Shown: piece by piece, positions 45,897 to 58,175 of the stretch
How positions within the stretch are numbered: position 1 is the first letter of the stretch
How the letters are laid out: each line of letters opens with the position of its first letter
NCBI RefSeq assembly: GCF_001458435.1
Contig: NZ_CYSF01000007.1
Coordinates: forward strand, 186,001-250,000
Source of the DNA: Thalassovita mediterranea
GTDB lineage: Bacteria; Pseudomonadota; Alphaproteobacteria; Rhodobacterales; Rhodobacteraceae
Length of the DNA: 64,000 nt
Reading direction: 5' to 3'
Notes under the pieces: model-generated
What the model saw: the letters and a program-made list of their open reading frames with translations, nothing else
Databases searched by the model: none
Told to the model about the DNA's origin: nothing
Translations under genes and position numbers: made by a program

Positions 45897-47108
45897 ATGC
45901 AAAGCACTGTTCTGGATAGCCGATATTCTTGGGGCCGCCTTGGCCTATCCCTGTTGATTGGCTTGATCGGCAATGTCGGGATGTGGATCGTGATCATGGT
46001 TATGCCCGCGATTCAGGCAGAGTTCGGTCTTGATCGCGCGCAGGCCTCTTACCCCTATGTCTGGACTATGGTCGGCTTTGCTGCCGGAAACTTTCTGATC
46101 GGGGTGATGGTGGACCGCTTTGGTGTGGTGCGCGTGCTATCTGGTATGTCACTGGTGATGGCGGCGGGATTTGCGCTGGCGGCGATCAGCCCCGGCATTG
46201 GCGTTGTGTCATTGCTGCATGTGTTGGTTGGGCTTGGCACTGCGGCCAGTTTTGGTCCGTTGATTGCCGATGTGTCCCTGTGGTTCCAGCGTCGCCGTGG
46301 CATTGCCATCGCGGTGATCGCCAGCGCCAACTACCTATCGGGTGCAATCTGGCCGCTGCTGTTGTCAGGTCATCTGGCCAGCGAGGGGTGGCGCGGTGTC
46401 TATCTGCTATTGGCGTTGATCATCGCCGTCACAGTGCCGCCGCTGACACTGATGTTGCGCCGTCGGCTGCCATTGTCCGAAATGCCAGACGCGCTGGCGC
46501 AGGGTGCCGCTGCGGGTGGGATCGGCGGACTTAGTCCACGACAGATTGCGTTGATCCTCGGGCTTGCTGGGGTTGCGTGCTGCGTTGCGATGTCGATGCC
46601 TCAGGTGCATATTGTTGCGCTCTGTGTTGATCTGGGATTTGGGCCAGCGGTCGGTGCCGAGATGCTATCGCTGATGCTGTTGGGTGGTGTGGTATCGCGG
46701 TTGATTTCGGGACTGCTGGCGGATGTTCTGGGTGGGGTGCTGACCTTGTTGATTGGGTCAACCTTGCAGATGCTGGCGTTGTTTCTCTATCTACCCTTTG
46801 ATGGCTTGGTGTCGCTCTATGTGGTTTCGACCATTTTTGGTCTGGCGCAGGGTGGCATTGTCCCTTCTTACGCGGTGATCGTGCGCGAATTGATGCCAGC
46901 CCGAGAGGCCGGGCGCTGGGTTGGGTTTGTGATGATGTCCACGATTGTAGGCATGGCGCTTGGGGGCTGGGTGTCTGGATTGATCTATGATCTGAGCGGC
47001 AGCTACCAGTTGGCGTTCTGGAATGGCATTGTCTGGAATCTGGGCAATATCGGGATCATCACCTACATTTTCCTATCAGCACGGGAAAAGGCCGCAGGTC
47101 GCGCCTAG
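45897..47108 (+). CDS. MFS transporter
   Basis: 403 residues with about 12 membrane helices in a standard 6+6 pattern. Features: GNFLIGVMVDRFGVVRVLSG (loop 2-3 motif A region), LRRRLPLSEMP in the central loop, VSRLISGLLADVLGGVLTLL (motif A repeat) and GLAQGGIVPSYAVIVRELMP. It is reminiscent of monocarboxylate/oxalate-type MFS porters. The substrate is unknown. It follows arfB by 44 bases and ends at a bidirectional terminator. Confidence 0.88.
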   Translation: MQSTVLDSRYSWGRLGLSLLIGLIGNVGMWIVIMVMPAIQAEFGLDRAQASYPYVWTMVGFAAGNFLIGVMVDRFGVVRVLSGMSLVMAAGFALAAISPGIGVVSLLHVLVGLGTAASFGPLIADVSLWFQRRRGIAIAVIASANYLSGAIWPLLLSGHLASEGWRGVYLLLALIIAVTVPPLTLMLRRRLPLSEMPDALAQGAAAGGIGGLSPRQIALILGLAGVACCVAMSMPQVHIVALCVDLGFGPAVGAEMLSLMLLGGVVSRLISGLLADVLGGVLTLLIGSTLQMLALFLYLPFDGLVSLYVVSTIFGLAQGGIVPSYAVIVRELMPAREAGRWVGFVMMSTIVGMALGGWVSGLIYDLSGSYQLAFWNGIVWNLGNIGIITYIFLSAREKAAGRA

Positions 47109-47133
47109 TGATTTTAGCGATGACCTGACAAAG

Positions 47134-47164
47134 AAAAACCGGCCCTGATTGGGGCCGGTTTTCT
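47134..47164. terminator. Bidirectional terminator between the MFS gene and clpA
   Basis: AAAACCGGCCC pairs with GGGCCGGTTTT, with T runs on both strands; it serves both convergent genes. Confidence 0.85.
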
Positions 47165-47183
47165 GTTTCTTATGTGGTTCAAA

Positions 47184-49517
47184 TCACTCTGCGGTCAGCA
47201 GTGGGGGCTTGTCGCCAGTGATCTGTTGCTTTTTCGGGCCTTCGATGCGCAGGTCTAGCGCGCCATCCTTGATGCCGACTTTCACCACACCGCCTTTGGT
47301 CAGTTTGCCGAACAGCAGTTCTTCGGCCAGCGGTTTTTTCAGGTGCTCCTGAATGACACGGCCCAGCGGGCGGGCGCCCATTTTGTCGTCGTAACCCTTG
47401 TCGCCCAGCCATTCGGCGGCGGGACGGGTCAGTTCGATGTGGACATTGCGGTCCATCAGCTGCGCCTCAAGCTGCAGCACAAACTTCTCTACGATTTGCA
47501 GGATCACCTCTTTCGGCAGCGGGCCGAAGCTGACCACCGCATCCAGACGGTTGCGGAATTCAGGGGTAAAGGTGCGTTCGATCGCGGCGGTATCCTCACC
47601 TTCGCGGCGGTCACGGCCGAAGCCAACCGCAGCCTTGGACATTTCCGACGCCCCAGCGTTCGAGGTCATGATCAGGATCACATTGCGGAAATCGACCGTG
47701 CGACCGTTGTGGTCGGTCAGTTTGCCGTGGTCCATCACCTGCAACAGGATGTTGTAGACATCCGGGTGCGCCTTTTCCATTTCATCCAGCAGCAGTACGC
47801 AATGCGGATGCTGGTCTACACCGTCGGTCAGCATGCCACCCTGATCAAATCCGACATAGCCCGGAGGCGCGCCGATCAGACGGGACACGGCGTGTTTCTC
47901 CATATATTCGGACATGTCAAAGCGCAGCAGTTCCACACCCAGCTGATCGGCCAGTTGTTTCGCCACCTCGGTTTTGCCGACACCGGTTGGACCGGCAAAC
48001 AGGTAGTTGCCGATGGGTTTTTCCGGTTCGCGCAAACCCGCGCGGGCCAGTTTGATCGCGCTGGACAGCGCCTCAATCGCAGGATCCTGACCGAAGACAA
48101 CGCGTTTCAGCGATTTCTCCAGATCTTTCAGCACCTCGGCGTCGTCTTTCGACACGTTCTTCGGTGGGATGCGTGCGATTTTGGCGACGACGCCTTCGAT
48201 CTCTTTCACACCGATGGTTTTGCGGCGCTTGCTTTCGGGGACCAGATGCTGGGCGGCGCCAGCTTCATCAATAACGTCGATTGCCTTGTCCGGCAGTTTG
48301 CGGTCGTTGATGTAGCGGGCCGACAGTTCAACCGCGGTCTTGATCGCATCGTTGGTGAATTTGATGCCATGGTGATCCTCAAAATAAGGCTTCAGCCCTT
48401 TCAGGATCTTCACCGAATCTTCGACCGACGGTTCATTCACGTCGATTTTCTGGAAACGACGGCTGAGCGCACGATCTTTTTCGAAGTGCTGACGGAATTC
48501 CTTGTAGGTGGTCGATCCCATGCAGCGCAGTTTGCCGCCCTGCAACGCAGGTTTCAGCAAGTTCGACGCATCCATCGCACCGCCGGATGTGGCGCCAGCG
48601 CCAATTACGGTGTGAATTTCGTCGATGAACAGAACGGCGTCTGGGTGATCTTCCAGCTCGGTCATCACCGCCTTAAGGCGCTCTTCAAAATCACCACGGT
48701 AGCGGGTGCCTGCCAGCAGTGCGCCCATATCCAGCGAATAGATGATGGTTTCAGACAGCACCTCAGGGGTTTCACCTGCCACAACCTTGCGCGCCAGACC
48801 TTCGGCGATGGCGGTTTTGCCGACACCGGGGTCGCCCACCAACAGCGGGTTATTCTTGCGGCGGCGGCACAGTACCTGAATGCAGCGTTCTACCTCGTGG
48901 TTGCGGCCAATCAGCGGGTCGATGTCACCCTGCTGAGACTTTTCGTTGAGGCTTACGCAATACTTGCCAAGCGCGGATTCCTTGGGATCCACGGCCTCGG
49001 GGCCACCGCTCATTTCGCCGTGCAGGCTTTCTTCGTCTTCTGCGCCGGATACGGGGCGTGCTTCGCCATAAGATGGGTCTTTGGCGACGCCGTGGGCGAT
49101 GAAGTTCACGGCGTCATAGCGGGTCATATCCTGTTCCTGCAGGAAGTAGGCGGCGTTGGATTCACGTTCTGCAAAGATCGCAACCAGCACGTTGGCGCCG
49201 GTCACCTCAGTGCGGCCAGAGCTTTGGACGTGGATCGCAGCACGTTGGATCACCCGCTGGAAGGCCGCCGTTGGAACCGCTTCGGATCCTTCGACGTCGG
49301 TAATCAGGTTGCTGAGGTCATCATCAATGAACTCTACCAGAGTGCTGCGCAGGTCCTCAGTGTCCACAGAACACGCTTTGAGAACACGCATAGCATCGGG
49401 TTCGTCGATCAGCGCCAGCAGCAGATGCTCCAGCGTTGCGAATTCGTGTTTGCGGGCATTGGCCAGGGCCAGGGCCGCGTGAATCGCCTGTTCCAGCGTA
49501 TTCGAGAATGAAGGCAC
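47184..49517 (-). CDS. clpA: ATP-dependent Clp protease ATP-binding subunit ClpA
   Basis: AAA+ unfoldase that feeds ClpP; substrates include ssrA-tagged and N-degron proteins via ClpS. 777 residues from GTG 49517 ([20 protein letters not shown]) behind AAGGAG. Order: N-domain (1-145), AAA-1 with [15 protein letters not shown] and [22 protein letters not shown]-2 with [15 protein letters not shown] and [16 protein letters not shown], and a small C-terminal domain with [20 protein letters not shown]. No clpS is next to it in the window. Confidence 0.97.
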   Translation of the reverse strand: MPSFSNTLEQAIHAALALANARKHEFATLEHLLLALIDEPDAMRVLKACSVDTEDLRSTLVEFIDDDLSNLITDVEGSEAVPTAAFQRVIQRAAIHVQSSGRTEVTGANVLVAIFAERESNAAYFLQEQDMTRYDAVNFIAHGVAKDPSYGEARPVSGAEDEESLHGEMSGGPEAVDPKESALGKYCVSLNEKSQQGDIDPLIGRNHEVERCIQVLCRRRKNNPLLVGDPGVGKTAIAEGLARKVVAGETPEVLSETIIYSLDMGALLAGTRYRGDFEERLKAVMTELEDHPDAVLFIDEIHTVIGAGATSGGAMDASNLLKPALQGGKLRCMGSTTYKEFRQHFEKDRALSRRFQKIDVNEPSVEDSVKILKGLKPYFEDHHGIKFTNDAIKTAVELSARYINDRKLPDKAIDVIDEAGAAQHLVPESKRRKTIGVKEIEGVVAKIARIPPKNVSKDDAEVLKDLEKSLKRVVFGQDPAIEALSSAIKLARAGLREPEKPIGNYLFAGPTGVGKTEVAKQLADQLGVELLRFDMSEYMEKHAVSRLIGAPPGYVGFDQGGMLTDGVDQHPHCVLLLDEMEKAHPDVYNILLQVMDHGKLTDHNGRTVDFRNVILIMTSNAGASEMSKAAVGFGRDRREGEDTAAIERTFTPEFRNRLDAVVSFGPLPKEVILQIVEKFVLQLEAQLMDRNVHIELTRPAAEWLGDKGYDDKMGARPLGRVIQEHLKKPLAEELLFGKLTKGGVVKVGIKDGALDLRIEGPKKQQITGDKPPLLTAE

Positions 49518-49688
49518 AGTTAGCGCTCCTTCCTGCTTTGGGTCGAAAAGTCCGTGAAGTGCGGTGTCCTCACCTATAACGACCGTACCTGTATAAGGTT
49601 AAAGTTTGGTCGATATGGCGGGGGCTTCAAGTCTTTTCTTCCGGTCAACCTTTATATTCGTTCCTTTGCTGATCCTCAGGGCAAGTGC

Positions 49689-50456
49689 TTAGAAGTTATC
49701 TTTGCGTGTTCTGATCTCTGCAAATACTGCTGCAGGATCTGCACCGATCATGCCAACCGTGGCCTGTACTGCCGGATCAGTGCAGCGCAGGAATGGGTTT
49801 GTTGACAATTCTAGTGACAATAGGCTGGGGACCGTTGCCTCACCTGCGGCTCGGGCCTGTTCGACTTGCTGTACACGAGAGATAAGTGCTGCATTCTCAG
49901 GGTCAATGGTGATCGCGAATTTGGCATTGGACTGTGTATATTCATGACCCGAACACACCAGCGTCTGCGGGGGCAGGGCCGCTAGTTTAGACAGGCTGTC
50001 AAACATCTGATCTGGTGTGCCCTCAAACAGGCGTCCGCAGCCCAGTGCCATGAGGCTGTCAGCTGTAAAAACCATATTTGACGCCGCAAAATAAAACGCC
50101 ACGTGGCCTAGCGTATGGCCGGATACGTCTAAAACCTGCATCTCTTCACCGCAGATGGCCAGGCGATCCCCGTCGGCAACGGTTGCATTCAGCGTGGGCA
50201 GTCGATGCGCGTCCGCCTCCGCCCCGATCACATTTGCGGGATAATCCGCCAGTAGATCAGCCAAACCGTCCACGTGGTCCCAATGATGATGGGTTAGCAG
50301 GACATCCGACAGCATCCAGCCCCGCTCTTTCAGGGCGGCACTGATTGGCGCAGCATCGGGGACGTCGATCACCGCAGTTTGCCCCGTGTCGGCGTTGTGG
50401 ATCAGATAGGCATAGTTGTCTGCCAGACAGGGAATGGTCACAAGCTCAAGAGGCAT
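49689..50456 (-). CDS. gloB: Hydroxyacylglutathione hydrolase (glyoxalase II)
   Basis: Hydrolyses S-D-lactoylglutathione to D-lactate and glutathione, ending methylglyoxal detoxification. 255 residues. The metallo-beta-lactamase metal motif THHHWDHVDG is clear, with SGHTLGHVAFY, FTADSLMALGCGRLFEG and CSGHEYTQSNAKFA giving the other ligands and substrate residues. The C-terminal HAGH domain ends NPFLR then KDNF. Divergent from a methyltransferase gene 62 bases away. Confidence 0.96.
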   Translation of the reverse strand: MPLELVTIPCLADNYAYLIHNADTGQTAVIDVPDAAPISAALKERGWMLSDVLLTHHHWDHVDGLADLLADYPANVIGAEADAHRLPTLNATVADGDRLAICGEEMQVLDVSGHTLGHVAFYFAASNMVFTADSLMALGCGRLFEGTPDQMFDSLSKLAALPPQTLVCSGHEYTQSNAKFAITIDPENAALISRVQQVEQARAAGEATVPSLLSLELSTNPFLRCTDPAVQATVGMIGADPAAVFAEIRTRKDNF

Positions 50457-50518
50457 GGCGTTTCCTTATGTGATCGCTATGGTGGGACCCAGAGTGGCGG
50501 ATCAAAGGACCGGCTGCA

Positions 50519-51265
50519 ATGCACCTTGATGTGAAAGACCTGCGCAATTTCTATTATCGCAGCACGCTGGGCCGTGCTGCGCAGAAAGCTGTGCGCGATC
50601 ATCTGGTGCAGATGTGGCCGAACGCTACCGGCGAAACGATGGTGGGCTTTGGCTTCGCCGTACCGCTCTTGCGTCCATACATGAATGACGCGCGCCGGAT
50701 CACTGGCCTGATGCCCGCACCGCAGGGGGTGATGCCGTGGCCCACTGGCCTACCCAATATGGCTGTGCTGTGCGAAGAGGTCAGCTGGCCCGTGGATACC
50801 GGTCATGTGGACCGGTTGGTGGTGATGCACGGGCTGGAAACCAGCGAACAGCCGTCCGCTTTGTTGGACGAGTGTTTCCGCGTTCTGGGGCCTGGTGGAC
50901 GCGCCATCTTTATTGTCCCCAACCGTGCGGGCCTATGGTCGCGCAGCGATCGCACGCCATTTGGCTATGGCCGCCCCTACACCCTGGGGCAGCTGGAGGC
51001 ACAACTGCGCCAGCATCATTTCAGCATCGAACGACATGAATATGCGCTGTTCCAACCCCCATCGCAGCGACGGTTCTGGCGCAAGGCGGGGCAGATGATT
51101 GAACAGCTGGGCCATTCAATACCAAAAGTCGCTGCTGGCGGGGTGATCATGGTTGAGGTGTCCAAGCGCATTCAAGCCCCGAGTGGCCCCGGGTTGCGCG
51201 AAACAGTCAGCCGTCCGTTGCAGATTCTGACCCCTAATCCATCCAAAGAAGTGGCACCGATCTGA
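50519..51265 (+). CDS. SAM-dependent methyltransferase-like protein
   Basis: 248 residues, class I methyltransferase fold (Methyltransf_11 type). [20 protein letters not shown] and [20 protein letters not shown] are strands 4 and 5. The SAM-binding first strand is divergent ([17 protein letters not shown]). [20 protein letters not shown] and a basic segment [13 protein letters not shown] follow. The target is unknown. It is divergent from gloB, an arrangement I would expect to be conserved in related genomes but have not checked. Confidence 0.78.
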   Translation: MHLDVKDLRNFYYRSTLGRAAQKAVRDHLVQMWPNATGETMVGFGFAVPLLRPYMNDARRITGLMPAPQGVMPWPTGLPNMAVLCEEVSWPVDTGHVDRLVVMHGLETSEQPSALLDECFRVLGPGGRAIFIVPNRAGLWSRSDRTPFGYGRPYTLGQLEAQLRQHHFSIERHEYALFQPPSQRRFWRKAGQMIEQLGHSIPKVAAGGVIMVEVSKRIQAPSGPGLRETVSRPLQILTPNPSKEVAPI

Positions 51266-51656
51266 CCGCGCTCTTTTGGCGCATTTTGGCGTGTGGACCT
51301 TTCTCGTTCCTGCTGTTAGCGATCACCTGTTGCATGTTTGCATCGACGTTCTGACGTGGCGTCTGGGAATTGATACACCGAGGACCGCAAGGGAATCGAA
51401 AAAGATGTGTCTAACTGGTCGCTTTTTGTGACCGATTTCCGCAGCAAAGCGTCGCACCACAGCTAACGTAATGAAAAGATGTGGTATTCTTTTGCATGCC
51501 GAAAACTCACAACAGGTTGATAGGATGCGGATGCTCTGCTACACCCCCAGCGATTTCGATACAAAAGTCCGAGTACCACTCTGGCTTGGGATCTAAACGC
51601 CCCCGGGACGGTTCCGTATGCGCCGGGCCGGGGCCAGAAAAGTCGGAAGGGTGGAC
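51266..51656. other. 391-bp region upstream of the ATP synthase operon
   Basis: No gene seen. It holds a possible promoter at 51517-51545 (TTGATA, 17 bases, TACACC), leaving a leader of about 105 bases before atpH, and otherwise only weak short hairpins. Confidence 0.5.
51517..51545 (+). promoter_or_regulatory. Possible atpHAGDC promoter
   Basis: TTGATA at 51517-51522, 17 bases, TACACC at 51540-51545. The -35 is good and the -10 moderate; the position fits a leader of about 105 bases. Confidence 0.35.
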
Positions 51657-52217
51657 GTGTCCGAACCAGCTTCGATCTCCTCAGGCATTGCCGCGCGCTA
51701 TGCCACCGCAATCTTTGAGATTGCCAACGAGAGCAATGCTCTCGGCAATCTTGAATCCAATGTCACCGATCTTTCAGCAGCCCTGGAGGCCAGCGAAGAG
51801 CTGCGCGGGCTGATCAGCTCGCCGCTGGTGTCGCGTGACGAACAAGAAAAGGCAATCACCGCCGTGGCCCAGAAAATGGGTCTGGAGGCTGTCCTGCGTG
51901 ACGGTCTGGCGTTGATGGCGCAAAAGCGCCGCCTGTTCGTGCTGCCGCAGCTGCTGGAGCAGCTGTCCGCCCTGATCTCGGAAGAGAAGGGTGAAGTCAC
52001 TGCAGACGTGACCAGCGCGAAAGCCCTGACCAAAACCCAGTCTGAGAAACTGTCAAAGACTCTGGCTGCGCGTGTGGGCAAAACCGTGAATATCAATGCG
52101 ACCGTTGATGAATCTCTCATCGGCGGTCTTGTCGTTAAAGTGGGCTCGAAGATGATCGATACGTCGATCCGCTCCAAGCTCAACTCCCTCCAGAATGCAA
52201 TGAAAGAGGTCGGATAA
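51657..52217 (+). CDS. atpH: ATP synthase F1 delta subunit
   Basis: OSCP-like subunit that links the F1 head to the peripheral stalk. 186 residues from GTG 51657 (MSEPASISSGIAARYATAIF) behind GGAAGGG; in-frame upstream starts at 51618 and 51651 are less likely. The C-terminal signature SLIGGLVVKVGSKMIDTSIR is typical. It is the first gene of atpHAGDC and abuts atpA with no spacing. Fo genes are absent from the window, as usual for alphaproteobacteria where Fo is elsewhere. Confidence 0.96.
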   Translation: MSEPASISSGIAARYATAIFEIANESNALGNLESNVTDLSAALEASEELRGLISSPLVSRDEQEKAITAVAQKMGLEAVLRDGLALMAQKRRLFVLPQLLEQLSALISEEKGEVTADVTSAKALTKTQSEKLSKTLAARVGKTVNINATVDESLIGGLVVKVGSKMIDTSIRSKLNSLQNAMKEVG

Positions 52218-53756
52218 ATGGGTATCCAAGCTGCAGAGATTTCTGCGATCCTGAAGGACCAGATCAAGAACTTCGGTCAGGAAGCCGAAGTTGCTGAGGT
52301 TGGTCGCGTGCTCTCCGTCGGTGACGGTATTGCCCGCGTACACGGCCTTGACAACATCCAGGCTGGTGAAATGGTCGAATTCCCCGGTGGCATCCGCGGG
52401 ATGGCACTGAACCTGGAAAGCGACAACGTAGGTGTCGTTATCTTCGGTACCGACCGTGACATTAAAGAAGGCGACACCGTAAAGCGCACCAACTCCATCG
52501 TGGACGTGCCTGCCGGTGAAGGTCTGCTGGGTCGCGTTGTTGACGGTCTGGGCAACCCGCTGGACGGCAAAGGTCCGATCGAAGCCGCTGAGCGTCGCAT
52601 CGCCGACCAGAAAGCACCGGGCATCATCCCGCGTAAATCGGTTCACGAACCGATGGCAACCGGCCTGAAATCGGTTGACGCGATGATCCCGATTGGCCGT
52701 GGCCAGCGTGAGCTGATCATTGGTGACCGTCAGACCGGTAAAACTGCCGTTGCTCTGGACGCGATCCTGAACCAGAAATCCTACAACGACGCCGCCGGCG
52801 ACGATGAGAGCAAGAAGCTGTACTGCGTATACGTTGCAGTTGGTCAGAAACGCTCGACCGTTGCGCAGCTGGTGAAGAAGCTGGAAGAAACCGGTGCGAT
52901 CGAATACTCGATCGTTGTGGCCGCTACCGCGTCCGACCCGGCCCCGATGCAGTTCCTGGCGCCCTACGCCGCGACCGCAATGGCTGAATACTTCCGTGAC
53001 AACGGCAAGCACGCGCTGATCATCTATGATGACCTGTCCAAACAGGCTGTGTCCTACCGTCAGATGTCGCTGCTGCTGCGTCGTCCGCCGGGCCGTGAAG
53101 CGTACCCGGGTGACGTTTTCTACCTCCACTCGCGTCTGCTGGAGCGTTCGGCAAAGCTGAACGAAGATCACGGCGCAGGCTCGCTGACCGCACTGCCGAT
53201 CATTGAAACCCAGGGCGGCGACGTTTCCGCGTTTATTCCGACCAACGTGATCTCGATCACCGACGGTCAGATCTTCCTGGAAACCGAACTGTTCTACCAG
53301 GGTATCCGTCCTGCTGTGAACACCGGTCTGTCGGTATCGCGTGTGGGCTCCTCGGCTCAGACCAAAGCGATGTCGTCGGTTGCCGGTCCGGTTAAACTGT
53401 CGCTGGCCCAGTACCGCGAAATGGCTGCATTTGCGCAGTTTGGTTCCGATCTGGACGCCTCCACCCAGCAGCTGCTGGCCCGTGGCGCCCGTCTGACCGA
53501 GCTGATGAAACAGCCGCAGTACTCGCCGCTGACCAACGCCGAAATCGTCTGCATGATCTTCGCGGGCACCAACGGCTACCTGGACAAAATCGAAGTAAGC
53601 GACGTTGCCCGCTACGAAGCTGGCCTGCTGGCGCACCTGCGCGGCAAGCACGCGGACCTGCTGGCCGACATCACCGACAACGACCGTAAGGTTAAAGGTG
53701 AGCTGGCTGACAAAGTAAAAGCCGCGCTGGACGAATTCGCAGCTGACTTCGCTTAA
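52218..53756 (+). CDS. atpA: ATP synthase F1 alpha subunit
   Basis: Non-catalytic nucleotide-binding subunit of F1. 512 residues, normal. Walker [14 protein letters not shown], then [20 protein letters not shown] and [20 protein letters not shown] with [10 protein letters not shown] including the Arg-finger region. The N-terminal beta barrel carries [20 protein letters not shown]. The start ATG directly follows the atpH stop. Confidence 0.99.
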   Translation: MGIQAAEISAILKDQIKNFGQEAEVAEVGRVLSVGDGIARVHGLDNIQAGEMVEFPGGIRGMALNLESDNVGVVIFGTDRDIKEGDTVKRTNSIVDVPAGEGLLGRVVDGLGNPLDGKGPIEAAERRIADQKAPGIIPRKSVHEPMATGLKSVDAMIPIGRGQRELIIGDRQTGKTAVALDAILNQKSYNDAAGDDESKKLYCVYVAVGQKRSTVAQLVKKLEETGAIEYSIVVAATASDPAPMQFLAPYAATAMAEYFRDNGKHALIIYDDLSKQAVSYRQMSLLLRRPPGREAYPGDVFYLHSRLLERSAKLNEDHGAGSLTALPIIETQGGDVSAFIPTNVISITDGQIFLETELFYQGIRPAVNTGLSVSRVGSSAQTKAMSSVAGPVKLSLAQYREMAAFAQFGSDLDASTQQLLARGARLTELMKQPQYSPLTNAEIVCMIFAGTNGYLDKIEVSDVARYEAGLLAHLRGKHADLLADITDNDRKVKGELADKVKAALDEFAADFA

Positions 53757-53770
53757 GGGGAGATAAGGCA

Positions 53771-54646
53771 ATGCCGAGTCTCAAGGACCTAAAAATTCGG
53801 ATCGAGAGTGTGAAGAACACTCGGAAGATCACCAAGGCCATGCAGATGGTTGCCGCGGCGAAACTTCGTCGTGCGCAGGACGCTGCAGAGGCGGCACGCC
53901 CCTACGCAGAACGGTTTAACGCCGTTCTGGGTGGGTTGGCCGCATCTGTTGGCACCTCCGGCGATGCACCCAAACTGCTGGCAGGCACTGGTTCCGACCA
54001 GGTGCAGCTCTTGGTGGTCATGACGGCAGAGCGTGGTCTCTGCGGTGGCTTCAACAGCTCGATCGCCAAACTTGCACGTTCCAAAGCCGAAGAGCTGATC
54101 GCTCAAGGCAAGACGGTCAAAATCTTGACCGTTGGCAAAAAGGGCCGTGAGCAAATGAAACGTGACCTGGGCGACTATTTCATCGGCCATGTCGATCTGT
54201 CCGAGGTGAAAAACGTCGGTTACGTCAATGCTCAGGATCTGGCGCGCGACCTGCTGTCGCGTTTCGATGCTGGCGAATTTGACGTCGCCACGATCTTCTA
54301 CAACCGTTTCCAGTCGGTAATCTCTCAGGTTCCGACCGAACAGCAGATCATCCCTGCCTCTTTCGAGGCTGCGGAAGACGCGGGCGAGAGCACGCTGTAT
54401 GACTACGAGCCGGACGAAGAGGCCATCTTGGCTGACCTTCTGCCGCGCGGCGTAGCCACGCAGATCTTCTCGGCACTGCTGGAAAACGGTGCATCCGAAC
54501 AGGGCGCGCGGATGTCCGCAATGGACAACGCAACCCGTAACGCGGGTGAGATGATTGACAAACTGACGATCGAGTACAACCGCTCGCGTCAGGCCGTGAT
54601 CACCAGCGAACTTATCGAAATTATCTCGGGCGCCGAGGCGCTCTAA
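53771..54646 (+). CDS. atpG: ATP synthase F1 gamma subunit
   Basis: Rotor shaft of F1. 291 residues. It starts [20 protein letters not shown], the long N-terminal coil, with [19 protein letters not shown]; the Rossmann-like middle has [18 protein letters not shown]; the C-terminal coil has [20 protein letters not shown] and ends IISGAEAL. It follows atpA by 14 bases behind GGGGAGA. Confidence 0.99.
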   Translation: MPSLKDLKIRIESVKNTRKITKAMQMVAAAKLRRAQDAAEAARPYAERFNAVLGGLAASVGTSGDAPKLLAGTGSDQVQLLVVMTAERGLCGGFNSSIAKLARSKAEELIAQGKTVKILTVGKKGREQMKRDLGDYFIGHVDLSEVKNVGYVNAQDLARDLLSRFDAGEFDVATIFYNRFQSVISQVPTEQQIIPASFEAAEDAGESTLYDYEPDEEAILADLLPRGVATQIFSALLENGASEQGARMSAMDNATRNAGEMIDKLTIEYNRSRQAVITSELIEIISGAEAL

Positions 54647-56089
<1,443 letters not shown>

Positions 56090-56113
56090 TCGTAACCCGG
56101 AAGGAGGCCATTC

Positions 56114-56512
56114 ATGGCTGATACAGTCCAATTTGATCTCGTCTCTCCTGAGCGCAAACTTGCGTCTCTGGCTGCGGAGCAGGTGCAGATCCCGGGTGCA
56201 AGCGGTGACCTCACAGCGATGGCCGGCCACGAGCCGACCATCCTTACCCTGCGTCCCGGTTTGGTGATCGCAGGTGAAGAAAGCTATTTCGTCACCGGCG
56301 GTTTTGCAGAGCTGTCGTCGGACTCCATTTCGGTTCTGGCCGAAATGGCTGTGCCGAAGGCTGAAGTGACGCAGGACATCGTGACCGATCTTCTGTCGAA
56401 AGCGAAAGCAGCCCACGAGGCCGCGGACGTGGACAACCATCACGAAACCCACAAACTGGTGGCGGACCTGATGCACATTGCGGAAGACATGGGTTTCCAC
56501 ACGAACCTGTAA
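56114..56512 (+). CDS. atpC: ATP synthase F1 epsilon subunit
   Basis: Central-stalk subunit that can brake ATP hydrolysis. 132 residues. The N-terminal beta sandwich begins [20 protein letters not shown] and contains [19 protein letters not shown] and [20 protein letters not shown]. The C-terminal helices have [29 protein letters not shown] lies upstream. A strong terminator at 56535-56567 closes the operon. Confidence 0.98.
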   Translation: MADTVQFDLVSPERKLASLAAEQVQIPGASGDLTAMAGHEPTILTLRPGLVIAGEESYFVTGGFAELSSDSISVLAEMAVPKAEVTQDIVTDLLSKAKAAHEAADVDNHHETHKLVADLMHIAEDMGFHTNL

Positions 56513-56534
56513 TCGCAAGAGCGAAGACAAATTC

Positions 56535-56567
56535 AAAAGGCCCCGTTCCACTGAGCGGGGCCTTTTT
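56535..56567 (+). terminator. Rho-independent terminator after atpC
   Basis: AAAGGCCCCG pairs with CGGGGCCTTT across TTCCACTGAG, then more T residues. Confidence 0.9.
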
Positions 56568-56615
56568 GCGTGTTTCAATTGACCTGCTGCGGCGAAAATG
56601 CGCTAAAGTGGTCCT

Positions 56616-56966
56616 ATGAGGAAGATCAGCAACAATAACGTCGGTGTTGAACAGGGCCAACAGAACCTGTTTTCGGATTTCGAAGACGGTGGCGAGATGT
56701 GGACTGGCCAGGGGGCGCGCGAATGCCGTGTGACCGTTCAGTTTTCCGAACCCTTTCGTGCCGCGCCGAATGTGATGGTGTCCATGTCGATGTGGGATGT
56801 GGATCAATCGACAAATGTGCGTACAGACCTCGAGGCGGAAAATATCACCCCGCAGCAATTCGATATTGTGTTCCGCACCTGGGGCGACACGCGCGTTGCC
56901 CGCGCCCGTGCTGGCTGGATGGCGATCGGTCCGGTCGCGGATGAGGATCACTGGGACGTACCCTGA
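56616..56966 (+). CDS. H-type lectin domain protein
   Basis: 116 residues. The core resembles the H-type lectin fold first seen in snail agglutinins: FSEPFRAAPNVMVSMSMWDV and FDIVFRTWGDTRVARARAGW, with conserved W and the final IGPVADEDHWDV. No signal peptide is seen. This class binds GalNAc in animals; bacterial roles are unknown. It lies just after the atp operon terminator on the same strand, convergent with prs. Confidence 0.8.
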   Translation: MRKISNNNVGVEQGQQNLFSDFEDGGEMWTGQGARECRVTVQFSEPFRAAPNVMVSMSMWDVDQSTNVRTDLEAENITPQQFDIVFRTWGDTRVARARAGWMAIGPVADEDHWDVP

Positions 56967-56996
56967 CGCTGCCCCGTGGATGACAGTCGGACAGCA

Positions 56997-57025
56997 AAAG
57001 GGCGCCAAATGGCGCCCTTTGTGTT
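56997..57025. terminator. Terminator between the lectin and prs genes
   Basis: AAAGGGCGCC pairs with GGCGCCCTTT across AAAT, with T residues on both strands; it can serve both convergent genes. Confidence 0.8.
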
Positions 57026-57052
57026 TCTATAATGCTGTTGGGGGTCGCCCGA

Positions 57053-58069
57053 TTAACCGGGGAACTGACCTTCGTAGATCGGTTCCAGCGTTTCGGTTTC
57101 AAACAGCGACGAAACAGAGGTGCCGTGCCAAATGTTCATGATCGACTGGGCAAACATCGGTGCGGTCGGCAGGATGCGAATGTTGGGGCAGTTTTTAACC
57201 GCTTCGGTCGGCTGGATCGAGTCGGTGATCACCAGCGACTTCATCACCGAGTTGGTGACACGTTCGACCGCTGGGCCGGACATCACACCGTGCGAGATGT
57301 AGGCGTGTACTTCGGTTGCGCCATGCTCCAGTAGCACCTCAGCGGCCTTGCACAGGGTACCAGCGGTGTCGCACATGTCGTCTACGATGATACAACGCTT
57401 GCCGGTCACGTCACCGATGACGGTCATTTCGGCTACTTCACCGGGCTTTTCACGGCGTTTATCAACGATCGACAGCGGCGCGTTGATACGCTTGGCCAGT
57501 TCGCGGGCACGGGCCACGCCGCCCACGTCGGGCGATACAACCATGACTTCATCCAGATGGCCTGCAAACTTCTCTTTTACGTCCAGCGCAAAGATCGGCG
57601 AGGCATAGAGGTTGTCTACAGGAATGTCGAAGAAGCCCTGAATCTGCGCTGCGTGCAGGTCAAGCGTCAGGATGCGTTCGATGCCTGCTTCGACCAGCAT
57701 GTTGGCCACCAGCTTGGCCGAAATGGGTGTGCGTGCCTTGGTGCGGCGATCCTGACGGGCGTAGCCGAAGTAGGGGATCACTGCGGTGATGCGTGCGGCG
57801 GACGAACGGCGCAGCGCGTCAGCCATGATCAGCAGTTCCATCAGGTTGTCGTTCGCCGGGTTCGACGTCGGCTGGATGATGAACATGTCCTCACCGCGGA
57901 CGTTCTCATAGACCTCTACAAAGATCTCGCCGTCGTTGAAGCGTTCAACACGCCCTTCAACAAGGTTCAGGCTGGTCCCCCGATGCAGCGACATGCGTCG
58001 CGCGATCGATTTGGCAAGTGGCAGGTTGGCGTTGCCAGAAATCAGTTTAGGTTCGGTGGTGGTGGGCAT
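57053..58069 (-). CDS. prs: Ribose-phosphate pyrophosphokinase
   Basis: Makes PRPP from ribose 5-phosphate and ATP for nucleotide, histidine and tryptophan synthesis. 338 residues. Typical blocks: [79 protein letters not shown] and the PRPP loop [14 protein letters not shown]. It is alone on minus; the upstream gap holds a palindrome and the divergent promoter of the 58176 gene. Confidence 0.98.
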   Translation of the reverse strand: MPTTTEPKLISGNANLPLAKSIARRMSLHRGTSLNLVEGRVERFNDGEIFVEVYENVRGEDMFIIQPTSNPANDNLMELLIMADALRRSSAARITAVIPYFGYARQDRRTKARTPISAKLVANMLVEAGIERILTLDLHAAQIQGFFDIPVDNLYASPIFALDVKEKFAGHLDEVMVVSPDVGGVARARELAKRINAPLSIVDKRREKPGEVAEMTVIGDVTGKRCIIVDDMCDTAGTLCKAAEVLLEHGATEVHAYISHGVMSGPAVERVTNSVMKSLVITDSIQPTEAVKNCPNIRILPTAPMFAQSIMNIWHGTSVSSLFETETLEPIYEGQFPG

Positions 58070-58114
58070 GTCGACGGTTCCCCAAGATTTGGTCGAGATG
58101 ACAGATTCGTAACG

Positions 58115-58142
58115 TTGACACCGCTTAGCACTAAGCTACGCT
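58115..58142 (+). promoter_or_regulatory. Promoter of the 58176 operon with palindromic spacer
   Basis: TTGACA at 58115-58120, 16 bases, TACGCT at 58137-58142. The spacer contains GCTTAG-CA-CTAAGC (58123-58136), a perfect inverted repeat where a repressor would block polymerase. Confidence 0.5.
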
Positions 58143-58175
58143 CAATCAAAGCTATGCCGACGAAAGGGTGCAGAG

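Noticed and set aside
47343-49511. 722-codon frame opposite clpA
   Set aside because: Shadow of high-GC third positions in clpA; composition is not protein-like.
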